A DNA stretch of 64,000 nt, taken from NCBI RefSeq assembly GCF_035474595.1, contig NZ_DATIND010000025.1, positions 36,653 to 100,652 of the forward strand, read 5' to 3'. The translations under genes and the position numbers were made by a program. The DNA is from Longimicrobium sp. (GTDB lineage Bacteria > Gemmatimonadota > Gemmatimonadetes > Longimicrobiales > Longimicrobiaceae). Under the pieces are notes generated by a model, which was given only the letters and a program-made list of their open reading frames with translations, was not told where the DNA came from and did no database searches. The stretch's first letter is position 1; every line of letters starts with the position of its first letter. Shown here in pieces: positions 9,339 to 17,791 of the stretch.

Positions 9339-9397
9339 AGCCTCGCGCAGTTTGCGAGGCTTCCCGTAGTTGTTGCTGCGACTTTAGTCGCCGGTGA
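9339..9397. repeat. Dispersed hairpin repeat, family B, copy 2
   Basis: Shorter copy of the family-B element with the same two hairpins, GCCTCGCGCAGTTTGCGAGGC and GCGACTTTAGTCGC (one base changed in the loop). It lies in the 9195-9841 intergenic region, which otherwise holds only repeats (family C at 9423-9480). Confidence 0.85.
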
Positions 9398-9422
9398 CCG
9401 GTTGCGCGCGGAACTTTCCATT

Positions 9423-9480
9423 CAGGCCGGCCACGCAGGAAGCGGTTTCCGCGCAGAACGTTGCAGGCCGAAGGACCGGC
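9423..9480 (-). repeat. Dispersed repeat, family C, diverged copy 1
   Basis: Opposite-strand copy of the GGATCCTTCGGCCTGCA ... GGCCGGCCT element, seen here as CAGGCCGGCCACGCAGG ... TTGCAGGCCGAAGGACC. Better-preserved copies lie at 27362-27432, 39071-39140 and 63497-63563. The remainder up to the gene at 9842 shows no coding signal and ends with the start region of that gene. Confidence 0.7.
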
Positions 9481-9841
9481 TATGGAGCCGGTCCAGCACG
9501 TCCGCCGGGAAGCACATCGAGCCGGCTTCCATCCGCATCACCTCTCGCCCCTCGCGCCGCGCAGACGCGAGGGGTTTTGCATCTCCCCCCGCACCGCGTA
9601 TGTTCCGCCCCGCGCCGGAGCCCACCCCCGCGAGAAGTCCGCGCAGGCGGCGCGCAGGCGGACTGCGTGCCGTCGTAGCCGCGACTTCAGTCGCATTTTC
9701 CCGGGCTCGATCGCCCGCGAGACGCGATGTCCGCCGCCGCGCGCGGTGTTTGCATCGCGGGTCCGCATCGCGCGGACGGGGATCGGGACGAGAACACGGG
9801 GCGCACGGAACCGCCCATCGCCACGAAATAGAGAGACGGGA

Positions 9842-10864
9842 ATGCCAGAGACAGTCACGCTGATCCCCGGCGACGGGATCGGGCCCGAGATCACCGCATC
9901 GGTGGTGCGCATCCTGGAGGCCGCCGGCGCCCAGCTGCAGTGGGAGGAGCAGATCGCCGGCGAGACCGCGCTGAAGCAGGTGGGCGACCCGCTTCCCAAG
10001 GCGACCATCGACTCCATCAAGAAGAACCGCCTGGCGCTGAAGGGCCCGCTCAGCACGCCCAGCGGCACCGGCTTCCGCTCCATCAACGTGGCGCTGCGGC
10101 AGGAGTTCGAGCTGTACGCCAACGTCCGCCCGGTGCGCACGCTGGTCGTCGGCGGGCGCTACGAGGACATCGACCTGGTGCTGGTGCGCGAGAACACGGA
10201 GGGGCTGTACAGCGGGGTGGAGCACTACATCGGCATCGGCAGCGACCCGCGTGCCGCGGCCGAGAGCGTGATGCTGGTCACCCGCTTCGGCGTGAACCGC
10301 ATCCTCCGCTACGCCTTCGAGTACGCGGTGAAGCACGGGCGGAAGAAGGTGACGCTGGCGCACAAGGCCAACATCCTCAAGTACACCCAGGGGCTGTTCC
10401 TGGACATGGGGCGCGAGATCGCCAAGGAGTACGAGGGGAAGGTCGAGTTCGAGGACCGCATCATCGACGCGACCGCCATGCTGCTGGTGATGGACCCCTA
10501 CCGCTTCGACGTGATCGTCTGCGAGAACATGTTCGGCGACATCCTGTCGGACCAGATCGCGGGGCTGGTCGGCGGCCTGGGGCTTGCGCCGGGCGCCAAC
10601 ATCGGCGAGAACGCGGCCATCTTCGAGGCGGTGCACGGCTCCGCCCCCGACATCGCCGGCAAGGGCGTGGCGAACCCGTCGGCCCTGCTGATGGCGGCCG
10701 TGATGATGCTGGACCACCTGGGCCAGAAGGAGCCCGCCCAGCGCATCCGCACCGCGCTGGAGGCCACCATCCGCGAGAACGACAGCCTGACGCCCGACCT
10801 GAAGGGAAGCGGGACCACGCAGACCTTCACCGACGCCGTCGTGCGCCGGCTGGGCTCGAGCTGA
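9842..10864 (+). CDS. NAD(P)-dependent isocitrate dehydrogenase (isocitrate/isopropylmalate dehydrogenase family)
   Basis: Catalyses oxidative decarboxylation of isocitrate to 2-oxoglutarate (TCA cycle, cytosol). The 340-aa length fits the short, mitochondrial-type NAD-IDH subgroup. Visible motifs are [10 protein letters not shown] at residues 8-17, the substrate loop [17 protein letters not shown] with [20 protein letters not shown], the catalytic lysine region HKANILK, the metal-binding [15 protein letters not shown], and [14 protein letters not shown] near the cofactor site. Isopropylmalate dehydrogenase is the main alternative, but the NVALRQ...ANVRP loop favours isocitrate. A purine-rich segment (AGAGACGGGA) lies just before the ATG. 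The gene appears monocistronic. Confidence 0.9.
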   Translation: MPETVTLIPGDGIGPEITASVVRILEAAGAQLQWEEQIAGETALKQVGDPLPKATIDSIKKNRLALKGPLSTPSGTGFRSINVALRQEFELYANVRPVRTLVVGGRYEDIDLVLVRENTEGLYSGVEHYIGIGSDPRAAAESVMLVTRFGVNRILRYAFEYAVKHGRKKVTLAHKANILKYTQGLFLDMGREIAKEYEGKVEFEDRIIDATAMLLVMDPYRFDVIVCENMFGDILSDQIAGLVGGLGLAPGANIGENAAIFEAVHGSAPDIAGKGVANPSALLMAAVMMLDHLGQKEPAQRIRTALEATIRENDSLTPDLKGSGTTQTFTDAVVRRLGSS

Positions 10865-10898
10865 GCAGTCCTCTTTTCCCCGCCCACGGGAGGACGAT

Positions 10899-11348
10899 AT
10901 GCGCGTACACATTCACGGATGTGCAATCATCGTCGGGCTTTCTCTCGGTGTGCCTTCACTCTCTCATGCCCAGGGCCTGACCTCGGCTGCCCCCGACACC
11001 GCACAGACGGACTCGCTCGCCCGGATTGTGGGGTCAGAGCTTCGCGATCGGGGAGTATTTGTTACTCCGGCTGCAACGGACAGCCTTGCGGAGTTGATCG
11101 AGTCGCGGCAGTCCAGTGATTCATCCGTGGAGCAAACGGAACCGCAGAAGATCAGGGAAGAGCTGTACGTTCTGAACGCGGCGGTGATGTTCGCGAGAGC
11201 CGACGCGTATCAGAACCGGTACTCCACTCCGGAGATCAACCTCCAGACCTTCGAAGACCTGAAGGGCTGCCTCGATTCGTATCCTAATCCGCCGCCGAAG
11301 TGTCCGCCGATCCCTCCGCCTCCACCCAAGCCTCAGCCGCGTCCATAG
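10899..11348 (+). CDS. Small secreted protein of unknown function, proline-rich C-terminus
   Basis: A 149-aa protein with a cleavable signal peptide ([17 protein letters not shown]...SHAQ). The mature region starts [27 protein letters not shown] and contains a Ser/Glu-rich segment. It ends in a proline-rich tail ([20 protein letters not shown]) with two Cys residues. Base composition is visibly less GC-rich than the surrounding genes. The next gene starts 34 nt downstream on the same strand, so the two may be cotranscribed. No family recognised. Confidence 0.7.
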   Translation: MRVHIHGCAIIVGLSLGVPSLSHAQGLTSAAPDTAQTDSLARIVGSELRDRGVFVTPAATDSLAELIESRQSSDSSVEQTEPQKIREELYVLNAAVMFARADAYQNRYSTPEINLQTFEDLKGCLDSYPNPPPKCPPIPPPPPKPQPRP

Positions 11349-11382
11349 AATGCGTTAGATCTCCAAAGAGCGAGGGCGAAAG

Positions 11383-11922
11383 ATGATCGCACCGGAATTC
11401 ATCACGGCGAACCAGTTCGCGCTCGAACTGGCGAAACAGGAAATCACGCTCGCTACAGCCTTCATTGGAATCACGATTTCGTTCACCAAGGACCTGCTGA
11501 AGCGCGTACACCCTGTGGCCGCCTTGCTTCTTGCCGCGTCTTGGATCGCATTCTGCGTATCGATCTCTGCCGGAACGAAGCACATCGGTGCCCTTGCGCG
11601 CGGTCTGGAAGCCGCGGGAGCTCAGGCAAGCACGGCCTCCGCCGCCGGCACGCTCAAGCTGTACGCTGATTCGCTCGCAAAAGGCGTTGTTGATACCACC
11701 GCCCGGTGGCATGAAATCCTCGCTCGTGTCGGCTTGGAGATTTCTCCGGTGGCGCACGAGCACGGGATGAAGCAGGACGCTTACTTCCTGTACGGAGTCG
11801 TGCTGGCTATCCTGTACGGAATCTTCGCGGCATTGCTGCCGAAGCCGGGTTCACCGCCTGCGGCTGCAGCAACGGCTGGTGACGGCACAGGATCCGAAGT
11901 ATCAGGTGGAGGGGTGCATTGA
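11383..11922 (+). CDS. Small membrane protein of unknown function
   Basis: A 179-aa protein with about three hydrophobic segments: ITLATAFIGITISF, PVAALLLAASWIAFCVSIS and FLYGVVLAILYGIFAALL. A soluble Ala/Thr-rich stretch lies between the second and third, and the tail is Gly/Ala-rich. A purine-rich RBS (GAGGGCGAAAG) precedes ATG 11383. Its GC content is lower than that of the neighbours, like the preceding gene. Its stop overlaps the TTG start of the next gene by 4 nt (TTGA). No family recognised; the pair may form a small transferred unit. Confidence 0.7.
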   Translation: MIAPEFITANQFALELAKQEITLATAFIGITISFTKDLLKRVHPVAALLLAASWIAFCVSISAGTKHIGALARGLEAAGAQASTASAAGTLKLYADSLAKGVVDTTARWHEILARVGLEISPVAHEHGMKQDAYFLYGVVLAILYGIFAALLPKPGSPPAAAATAGDGTGSEVSGGGVH

Positions 11923-12233
11923 CAGGCTCGGAAAGCTTCGACTGCAGCAACTGCGGCCACCGCGTGACCGGCGAGGCGGCCGACCACATCGGCTGGTGCA
12001 AGGCCTGCCGCAAGGCGCTGGTGCGCCGCTCCGGGTGGCTGGCGATGTTTCCCGCGTTCGTGGTACTCGCCCTGTACCTGTGGATGCTGGACTACTTCGA
12101 GCTGTGGAACTCCACCTTCCTGATCGTGTTCATGGCGCTGGGGCTGGCGCTGGCGTACGTGGCCTTCAAGGTGGCCCGGCGCGTGTTCTTCGACGTGATC
12201 CGCGCCCGCGGCGTGAAGCCGCCCGCGTCCTGA
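11919..12233 (+). CDS. Zinc-ribbon membrane protein
   Basis: A 104-aa protein with an N-terminal zinc-ribbon (Cys9-x2-Cys12 and Cys27-x2-Cys30, i.e. CSNC and CKAC) followed by two transmembrane helices (FPAFVVLALYLWML and TFLIVFMALGLALAYVAF) and a basic C-terminus. A TTG start is chosen because it overlaps the previous stop and leaves only eight residues before the ribbon; no ATG or GTG lies between the stop and the first Cys. Proteins with this architecture are common and mostly uncharacterised. Confidence 0.72.
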   Translation: MTGSESFDCSNCGHRVTGEAADHIGWCKACRKALVRRSGWLAMFPAFVVLALYLWMLDYFELWNSTFLIVFMALGLALAYVAFKVARRVFFDVIRARGVKPPAS

Positions 12234-12252
12234 CCTTCACCCCCGCAGCGAC

Positions 12253-12474
12253 GTGCCCGGCTTTTTCGCCTCTCCCTGGCTGAACGTGCTGGCCGCCATC
12301 CTGGGCGGCATCATGCTGGGCTTCGGCATCGGCCGCTTCGTCCACCACCCGTCCGTCGTCCCCGGAGCGACGGCGCTGGTGGGCCTCCTCGTCCTCTGGT
12401 ACGCCGTCTCCGACCGCCGCAAATCCCGCCGCGACACCCCCGAGAGCGAGACGCACGGGCACACGATCGAGTAG
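12253..12474 (+). CDS. Very small two-helix membrane protein
   Basis: A 73-aa protein starting at GTG 12253, with two hydrophobic helices (WLNVLAAILGGIMLGFGIGRFV and GATALVGLLVLWYAV) and a charged C-terminal tail (DRRKSRRDTPESE). Codon use is in keeping with the genome. It lies 19 nt after the zinc-ribbon gene and is probably in the same transcript. Function unknown. Confidence 0.6.
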   Translation: MPGFFASPWLNVLAAILGGIMLGFGIGRFVHHPSVVPGATALVGLLVLWYAVSDRRKSRRDTPESETHGHTIE

Positions 12475-12530
12475 CCTCCGCGCCGGAGGCCACCGTCCGC
12501 TTCCCGGGGATGAATCCCCGGGCTACAAAA

Positions 12531-12659
12531 GCACAAAGTCCCTGCGGGACTGCGGCCTCGGCCTCTGTCGCGGCTCCGATCCCGTCTCAGCCTCCGGCGG
12601 GCTGGGCGTCGGCCGGAGCTGCAGGATGGCTGGGCCGCAGTCCCGCAGGGACTTTGTGC
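12531..12659. repeat. Long-range inverted repeat (25-nt arms)
   Basis: Arms GCACAAAGTCCCTGCGGGAC... at 12531-12555 and its reverse complement at 12635-12659 enclose about 79 nt. A related half (GCACAAAGTCCGCC) recurs near 52801. It resembles a non-autonomous palindromic element. The remainder of the 12475-12821 gap holds no gene beyond the leader of the next one. Confidence 0.75.
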
Positions 12660-12821
12660 CGTTCCAGCCGGTGAATTCCATTCACCGTTCGCGGCGGAGG
12701 TGGGGTCCTTCCGAATCTGCTCCGCCGATCCCCCACCCGTTTCCTTGCCCCGACCCGCCCCCGGCCTATATTCCCCGGCTTCTTTCCGACCTTTCACGAC
12801 CAGACGAAACGAGCCGCTGAA

Positions 12822-14006
12822 ATGGCGAAGTTCCAGGGCGTTGACTACTACGACATCGACGGGCTGCTCAGCGAAGAGCAGCGCATGATCCGCGACACCG
12901 TGCGCGAGTGGGTGGACGACAACCTGCTGCCGGTGATCAACGACGCGTACATCGGCCGCTATCTCCCCAAGCAGCTCATCCCCGGGATGGCCGAGCTGGG
13001 GGTGTTCGGCGCCAACCTGCCGGAGGAGTACGGCTGCGCGGGGCTCGACAACGTGAGCTACGGCCTGATCATGCAGGAGCTGGAGCGCGGCGACAGCGGC
13101 ATCCGCTCCTTCGCCAGCGTGCAGGGCGCGCTCTGCATGTACCCCATCTACGCCTTCGGCAGCGAGGAGCAGAAGCGCGAGTACCTGCCGCGCATGGCCG
13201 CCGGCGAGGTCATCGGCTGCTTCGGCCTCACCGAGCCCGACTTCGGCTCCAATCCCGGGGGAATGGTCACGCGGGCGCGGAAGACCGACGACGGGTGGGT
13301 GCTGAACGGCGCCAAGATGTGGATCACCAACGGCTCCACCGCCAACATCGCCATCGTCTGGGCCAAGACGGGCGAGATGGACGATACGAAGGCCATCCGC
13401 GGCTTCATCGTCCCCACCGACACGCCGGGCTTCACCGCGCGCGACCAGAAGGGGAAGCTCTCGCTCCTGGCCTCGGACACCAGCGAGCTGGTGCTGCAGG
13501 ACGTGCACGTCCCCGACACCGCGCTGCTGCCGAAGTCCGGCGGCCTGAAGAGCCCGCTGATGTGCCTCACCCAGGCGCGCTACGGCATCGCGTGGGGGGC
13601 GGTGGGCGCGGCCATGGCCTGCTACGACGAGGCGCTGTCGTACGCGAAGAACCGCATCCAGTTCGACAACAAGCCCATCGCCGCCACGCAGATCCAGCAG
13701 ACGCGGCTGGCCGAGATGCTGACCGAGATCACCAAGGCGCAGCTCCTCTGCTGGCGCCTGGGGAACCTGAAGGACGCGGGCACGCTGCGCCCCGAGCAGG
13801 TCTCGCTCGCCAAGCGCAACAACGTGAACATCGCCTGCGAGATCGCCCGCGAGGCGCGCCGGCTGCTGGGCGGCAACGGCATCCTGGTCGAGTACCAGGC
13901 CATGCGCCACATGGCCAACCTCGAGTCGGTCTACACCTACGAGGGCACGCACGACGTGCACGGCCTGATCCTGGGCAACGACATCACCGGCTTCGCGGCG
14001 TTCTGA
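12822..14006 (+). CDS. gcdH: Acyl-CoA dehydrogenase, glutaryl-CoA-dehydrogenase type
   Basis: FAD-dependent acyl-CoA dehydrogenase, 394 aa, cytosolic. Residues around IRSFASVQGALCMYPIYAFGS, GCFGLTEPDFGSNPGG, WITNGSTANIAIVWAK, ARYGIAWGAVGAAMACYDEAL and VSLAKRNNVNIA follow glutaryl-CoA dehydrogenase closely. The catalytic glutamate is Glu374 in YTYEGTHDVH. GCDH oxidises and decarboxylates glutaryl-CoA to crotonyl-CoA in lysine/tryptophan degradation. A different short-chain substrate cannot be excluded without the full alignment. A strong terminator follows the stop. Confidence 0.85.
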   Translation: MAKFQGVDYYDIDGLLSEEQRMIRDTVREWVDDNLLPVINDAYIGRYLPKQLIPGMAELGVFGANLPEEYGCAGLDNVSYGLIMQELERGDSGIRSFASVQGALCMYPIYAFGSEEQKREYLPRMAAGEVIGCFGLTEPDFGSNPGGMVTRARKTDDGWVLNGAKMWITNGSTANIAIVWAKTGEMDDTKAIRGFIVPTDTPGFTARDQKGKLSLLASDTSELVLQDVHVPDTALLPKSGGLKSPLMCLTQARYGIAWGAVGAAMACYDEALSYAKNRIQFDNKPIAATQIQQTRLAEMLTEITKAQLLCWRLGNLKDAGTLRPEQVSLAKRNNVNIACEIAREARRLLGGNGILVEYQAMRHMANLESVYTYEGTHDVHGLILGNDITGFAAF

Positions 14007-14021
14007 TTCGGCCGCGGAACA

Positions 14022-14069
14022 AAAAACCGAACGTGCGCGGGATCCGGATCCCGCGCACGTTCGCTTTTT
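14022..14069. terminator. Bidirectional intrinsic terminator
   Basis: Perfect 18-bp hairpin, CGAACGTGCGCGGGATCC and its complement (14028-14063), flanked by AAAAAA on the left and CTTTTT on the right. It can end both the plus-strand dehydrogenase transcript and the minus-strand peptide transcript that converges from 14088. Confidence 0.92.
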
Positions 14070-14087
14070 CATGCGTTCCGGACAGGG

Positions 14088-14246
14088 TCAGGCGGGGCAG
14101 CCGTGGGTGCAGTTGTCGCCCACGCAGGTGTCGCAGGTGGCCTCGTTCGAGGCGTACGCCAGCACCGTCCCCTTCGGCTGCTCGGTGGCCGACGTCGTGA
14201 ACGACTCCACGCAGATCGAATCCAGCTTCAGTTTCTCGCGTCCCAT
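14088..14246 (-). CDS. RiPP-precursor-like peptide 1 (Cys-rich core)
   Basis: A 52-aa peptide. The leader-like half is MGREKLKLDSICVESFTTSATEQPKGTV and the C-terminal core carries four Cys (38, 41, 46, 50) with several Thr (CDTCVGDNCTHGCPA). It shares the pattern K/I-x-L-x-D/V...VESF-x-T...GTV with the peptide at 14542-14730, as expected for a leader recognised by a common enzyme. Similar 'VESF' leaders occur in lanthipeptide-type precursors (recall, not checked). No modification enzyme is in the window. Confidence 0.7.
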   Translation of the reverse strand: MGREKLKLDSICVESFTTSATEQPKGTVLAYASNEATCDTCVGDNCTHGCPA

Positions 14247-14343
14247 GCTCTGCTCCGCTCGGAAGGTTTGCATCATCATCGCACGAACCGACGCACGATA
14301 ACGCGCTCGCGGCGCGGGGGCCACGATGTTGAACGGCCGGGCT

Positions 14344-14513
14344 TCGGGCGTGTTTGGCGCCGGGGCGCCAAACCGGGCTGCGCGCGCGGTAGGCAACGAT
14401 ACGACCGTTGCCAACCGCGCCGGGCCCCCGCCGCGCCGCAACTCGATGCGAATCCCCGGCATCGATCCGGGCGCGGCGGTGTCCCGGCCCTTCGGGCGCG
14501 CATCCCTCACGCA
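14344..14513. repeat. Dispersed hairpin repeat, family A, copy 2
   Basis: Same element as at 7205 and 63640: the palindrome GTTTGGCGCC..GGCGCCAAAC, then GGCAACGATACGACCGTTGCC, then the conserved TTCGGGCGCGCATCCCTCACGCA end. It separates the two RiPP-like peptide genes. Confidence 0.88.
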
Positions 14514-14541
14514 GGCGCGGCTCCCGCCCGCTGTGGCGCGC

Positions 14542-14730
14542 TCAGCCGCACTGGCCGAGCTCGGACAGGCAGAGGCAGTCGGCGATGTTGGTGCAGCTCT
14601 GATAGCAGCTCTGCTCCCAGTAGCGGGTGAACCCGCGCGCGTGCACCGTTCCACTCTTCTCCGCGTTCGCCGCGGTGGCCTCGAACGACTCCACCGTCAG
14701 CGCGTCCACGTTGAGACTGATCTTTCGCAT
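14542..14730 (-). CDS. RiPP-precursor-like peptide 2 (Cys-rich core)
   Basis: A 62-aa peptide starting MRKISLNVDALTVESF. The leader-like region runs to about SGTVHARG (residue 33). The core has five Cys (42, 46, 52, 54, 61) and Ser/Thr residues in SCYQSCTNIADCLC. It shares the VESF and GTV elements with the peptide at 14088. It is either a lanthipeptide-type precursor or a disulphide-rich secreted peptide of unknown export route. ATG at 14730 is the first in-frame start that gives the conserved leader. Confidence 0.72.
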   Translation of the reverse strand: MRKISLNVDALTVESFEATAANAEKSGTVHARGFTRYWEQSCYQSCTNIADCLCLSELGQCG

Positions 14731-15160
14731 GACAACGCTCCGTTCACGGGGAAAACGACCGCGCGGCACGCGGAGCCCCTCCGCTGCCGGTGTCGCGGGA
14801 CCTGAACTAAAGTGTGCGTAAATTCGCATGAATTGGCAAACGCCTGACGTACGGGAGGAGATCCGTTACGAGCGACCGCCAAGACCTCATGCGCATTGTT
14901 TGGCCAGTCTCACTGGGGTGCGTTATGTCTCATGAGGACTCCCGGAGGTTCCGGGTGTGCGCCGATCCATCTGCATCCTTCTTTGCCCGGTTTGATCTCC
15001 CGCCTTGCCCGTTGTCCTGTCGAACCAACACGAGGATTTCGCTATCTTCGACCGCGTGCGGTGCGCCTCTCGCCGCGCTCCCGGCCCGGCCGGACCACGG
15101 TTTGGGGCGGGTTGACAGTGCGGCTGGGTTTGGATAGATTTCCCGGCCTGTGCTGAAAAC
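14731..15160. other. Intergenic region without recognisable gene
   Basis: About 430 nt between the second peptide and the tRNA cluster, with moderate GC in its left half (around 14800-14960). This part would contain the promoter for the minus-strand peptides, but no clear -35/-10 pair was found. Small open frames here have atypical composition and no start signals. Confidence 0.6.
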
Positions 15161-15233
<73 letters not shown>

Positions 15234-15266
15234 CTCGAAGCTGGAGTGCGTAGATAGCAGGCTTGT

Positions 15267-15340
<74 letters not shown>

Positions 15341-15347
15341 CCTTTCC

Positions 15348-15390
15348 GACGAAGCCCCGGCAGCGGTCACGCTGTCGGGGCTTCGTCGTT
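15348..15390 (+). terminator. Hairpin terminator after the tRNA-Lys/Arg pair
   Basis: Stem GACGAAGCCCCGGCAGC with its near-perfect complement (15348-15387) directly downstream of tRNA-Arg. The U-tract is weak (GTT), so efficiency is uncertain. Confidence 0.65.
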
Positions 15391-15471
15391 GCCGCCGGAC
15401 GGTTTATTGCGGACACGGGCGCTCTCCCCTCCGGCGCCCGGCAGGCGGGCCAACTCCTCCACGGACGGACC

Positions 15472-17250
15472 ATGGCGAACGAGATGCAGTCGCTCACCCG
15501 CGGGTTCTTCGCGGGGTCCATCGACGATTCCATCCTCTTCCCCTACCCGCGCCTCCCGGACGACGAGGCCGCGCGCGTCACCGCGTTCCTCTCCGGGGTG
15601 ACGGGCTACCTGGAGCGCGAGCTGGACCGCGAGTGGGTGGACGAGCACGAGCAGGTGCCCCCGCACGTCGTCGCCGAGCTGGCGCGGATGGGGCTGTTCG
15701 GCATCGCCATCCCCGCCGAGTACGGGGGGATGGGGCTCAGCCAGAGCGCCTACTGCCGCATCTTCGAAGCGGTCACCGCGTACGACGTGGGGCTGGGGAT
15801 CATCCTGGGCGTGCACCTTTCCATCGGCACCAAGGGGATCGTGCTCGCGGGAACGGACGAGCAGAAGCGGCTCTATCTGCCGAAAGCGGCCGCGGGCGAG
15901 TGGTTCGCCTCGTTCGCGCTCACCGAGCCCAACGCGGGGAGCGACGCGCAGGGGATCGAGAGCCGCGCGGAGCTGGACCCGGACACCGGCGAGTGGGTGC
16001 TGAACGGCGACAAGATCTGGATCGGCAACGGCTCGTTCAGCGAGATCGTGGTCACCTTCGCGCAGACGCCGGTGGAGCGCGACGGGCGCATGGTGGACCG
16101 CGTGACCACCTTCATCCTGCGCCCCGGCATGCCCGGCTTCGAGCGGGGCGAGCCGCTGCGCAAGATGGGCGCGCGGGGGAGCAACCAGGCCGAGCTGCAC
16201 TTCCGCGGCGTGCGCGTGCCGCCGGAGAACGTGCTGGGCGAGGTGGGCGAGGGCTTCAAGCTGGCCATGCGCATCCTGAACTCCGGGCGGCAGGGCCTTT
16301 CCGCCGGCGCGGCGGGCGGGGTGAAGCGGTGCCTGGAGATGGCGTCCACCTTCGCCGCCGGCCGGCGCCAGTTCAAGCGGCCGATCGCGGAGTTCGAGCT
16401 GATCCAGGGGAAGCTGGCGGCCATGGCGGCCGACGCCTTCACGGCCGAGAGCGTGGCGTACTTCACCACCGGGCTGGCCGACCGCGGCGACGTGGACTAC
16501 GCGCTGGAGAGCGCCGCCGCCAAGGTGTGGAACAGCGAGGCCCTGGACCGCGCGGTGGACGAGACGGTGCAGATCGCCGGCGGGCGCGGGTTCGTGAAGG
16601 GCTACCCGTACGAGCGGATGTACCGCGACGCGCGCATCACCCGCATCTTCGAGGGGACCAACGAGGTGCTGCGCCTGTTCGTGGGCTTGTCGGGGATCCA
16701 GGGCCCGGGCGAGTACCTGCGCCGCATCGGCGAGGCGCTGAAGCATCCGATCGAGGGCCTGGGGCTGCTGGGCGAGTTCGCCACCGGCCGGGTGCGGATG
16801 GCGCTGGGCCGCGGCGAGCCCAGCATCGACCGCGACGTGCACCCGGCGTTGCGCCGCCACTTCGACTACCTGGCCGACCACACCCGCGACCTGCGCGCCG
16901 CCACCGAGCGGGTGATCCGCACGCACGGCGCGGGGGTGGTGGAGCGGCAGTTCGTGGTGGCGCGGCTGGCCGACATGGCCATCGAGCTGTACGTGCGCGC
17001 CGCCACCCTCAGCCGCACGCAGGCGCTGCTGGACGCGCACGACGCCGGAGAGACCGTGGCGCCGCCGCTCACCAGCAGCGAGATGCCGCTCGACGGGGAC
17101 TCGGTCGCGCGGGTGCTGCGCCTGTGCGACCTGGCCTGCCAGCGCTCGGGGCTGCGCTTCCGCGCCGCGCGCGTGGCGCTGAACGACGACCGCGACACGC
17201 TTCTCCGCGCGGTCGCGGCGGACGTCCTGGCGGAGTGCGGAAGTGCGTGA
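15472..17250 (+). CDS. Acyl-CoA dehydrogenase, very-long-chain/ACAD9-like (long form)
   Basis: Flavin-dependent beta-oxidation enzyme, 592 aa, longer than the 380-aa norm because of a C-terminal helical extension like that of VLCAD/ACAD9. The N-terminus MANEMQSLTRGFFAGSIDDSILFPYP also resembles that group. Core motifs are ALTEPNAGSDAQG, KIWIGNG, RGSNQAELHFRGVRVP, the catalytic Glu394 in RIFEGTNEVLRLFVGL, and GGRGFVKGYPYERMYRD. ATG 15472 gives the family N-terminus. The last codons (AECGSA) fall in an octamer repeat (17233-17282). Confidence 0.9.
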   Translation: MANEMQSLTRGFFAGSIDDSILFPYPRLPDDEAARVTAFLSGVTGYLERELDREWVDEHEQVPPHVVAELARMGLFGIAIPAEYGGMGLSQSAYCRIFEAVTAYDVGLGIILGVHLSIGTKGIVLAGTDEQKRLYLPKAAAGEWFASFALTEPNAGSDAQGIESRAELDPDTGEWVLNGDKIWIGNGSFSEIVVTFAQTPVERDGRMVDRVTTFILRPGMPGFERGEPLRKMGARGSNQAELHFRGVRVPPENVLGEVGEGFKLAMRILNSGRQGLSAGAAGGVKRCLEMASTFAAGRRQFKRPIAEFELIQGKLAAMAADAFTAESVAYFTTGLADRGDVDYALESAAAKVWNSEALDRAVDETVQIAGGRGFVKGYPYERMYRDARITRIFEGTNEVLRLFVGLSGIQGPGEYLRRIGEALKHPIEGLGLLGEFATGRVRMALGRGEPSIDRDVHPALRRHFDYLADHTRDLRAATERVIRTHGAGVVERQFVVARLADMAIELYVRAATLSRTQALLDAHDAGETVAPPLTSSEMPLDGDSVARVLRLCDLACQRSGLRFRAARVALNDDRDTLLRAVAADVLAECGSA

Positions 17251-17282
17251 GTGCGGAAGTGCGGAAGTGCGGAAGTGCGGGA
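17233..17282. repeat. Short octamer array (GAAGTGCG)n
   Basis: Five to six copies of GAAGTGCG/GAGTGCGG, the reverse complement of the array at 6042-6164. It begins inside the final codons of the acyl-CoA dehydrogenase and runs past its stop codon. No gene is seen between it and the tRNA at 17568. Confidence 0.8.
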
Positions 17283-17567
17283 TGCGATCTCCTCCTCCCG
17301 GAGCGGTCCGCAGAATCGCGGGTGGGAGCATGCGGATGGGATGGAGGAGCTTCCGGCGGGGGAGGGCGGCGGAATCCGGCGTTGCCGCGGGAAAATTCGC
17401 GCGGACCCTTCCGCAACATCGGCCGATTCGTTATACTTACGGCCTTCGTCGATGCGGGCCTGCCGGTCGCGGGGCTCGAAGGCCGGGAGCTGGAAGCGCT
17501 TTCGGAGCATCGTTGCGGCGAGCCACCCGCTCGCCGCTTGCAGTCGGTGCCTGTTGTGGACAGCCAT

Positions 17568-17651
17568 GCTCCTGTGGCGGAATTGGTAGACGCGCTGGAT
17601 TCAGGATCCAGTGGGCGCAAGCCCGTGGAGGTTCGAGTCCTCTCGGGAGCA
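17568..17651 (+). tRNA. tRNA-Leu (anticodon CAG)
   Basis: An 84-nt class II tRNA: acceptor GCTCCTG/CGGGAGC, anticodon stem CTGGA/TCCAG, loop TTCAGGA (anticodon CAG), long variable arm, and T-loop TTCGAGT. Confidence 0.95.
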
Positions 17652-17683
17652 CTGTCCGCGGCACACGCACCGGTGGTTGGTTT

Positions 17684-17767
17684 GCCCAGGTGCTGAAACT
17701 GGTAGACAGGCCAGACTAAGGATCTGGTGCCTTAACCGGCGTGGAGGTTCGAGTCCTCTCCTGGGCA
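17684..17767 (+). tRNA. tRNA-Leu (anticodon AAG)
   Basis: An 84-nt class II tRNA: acceptor GCCCAGG/CCTGGGC, anticodon stem CCAGA/TCTGG, and loop CTAAGGA, which places A at position 34 (anticodon AAG). It has a variable arm GCC...GGC and T-loop TTCGAGT. Bacteria normally use GAG for this box; A34 would require deamination to inosine. Confidence 0.9.
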
Positions 17768-17791
17768 CTGCCGGATTTGAAAACACGGGTC

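Noticed and set aside
14889..15137. 82-aa plus-strand open frame before the tRNA cluster
   Set aside because: No ribosome-binding site, no recognisable domain, and composition like non-coding DNA.
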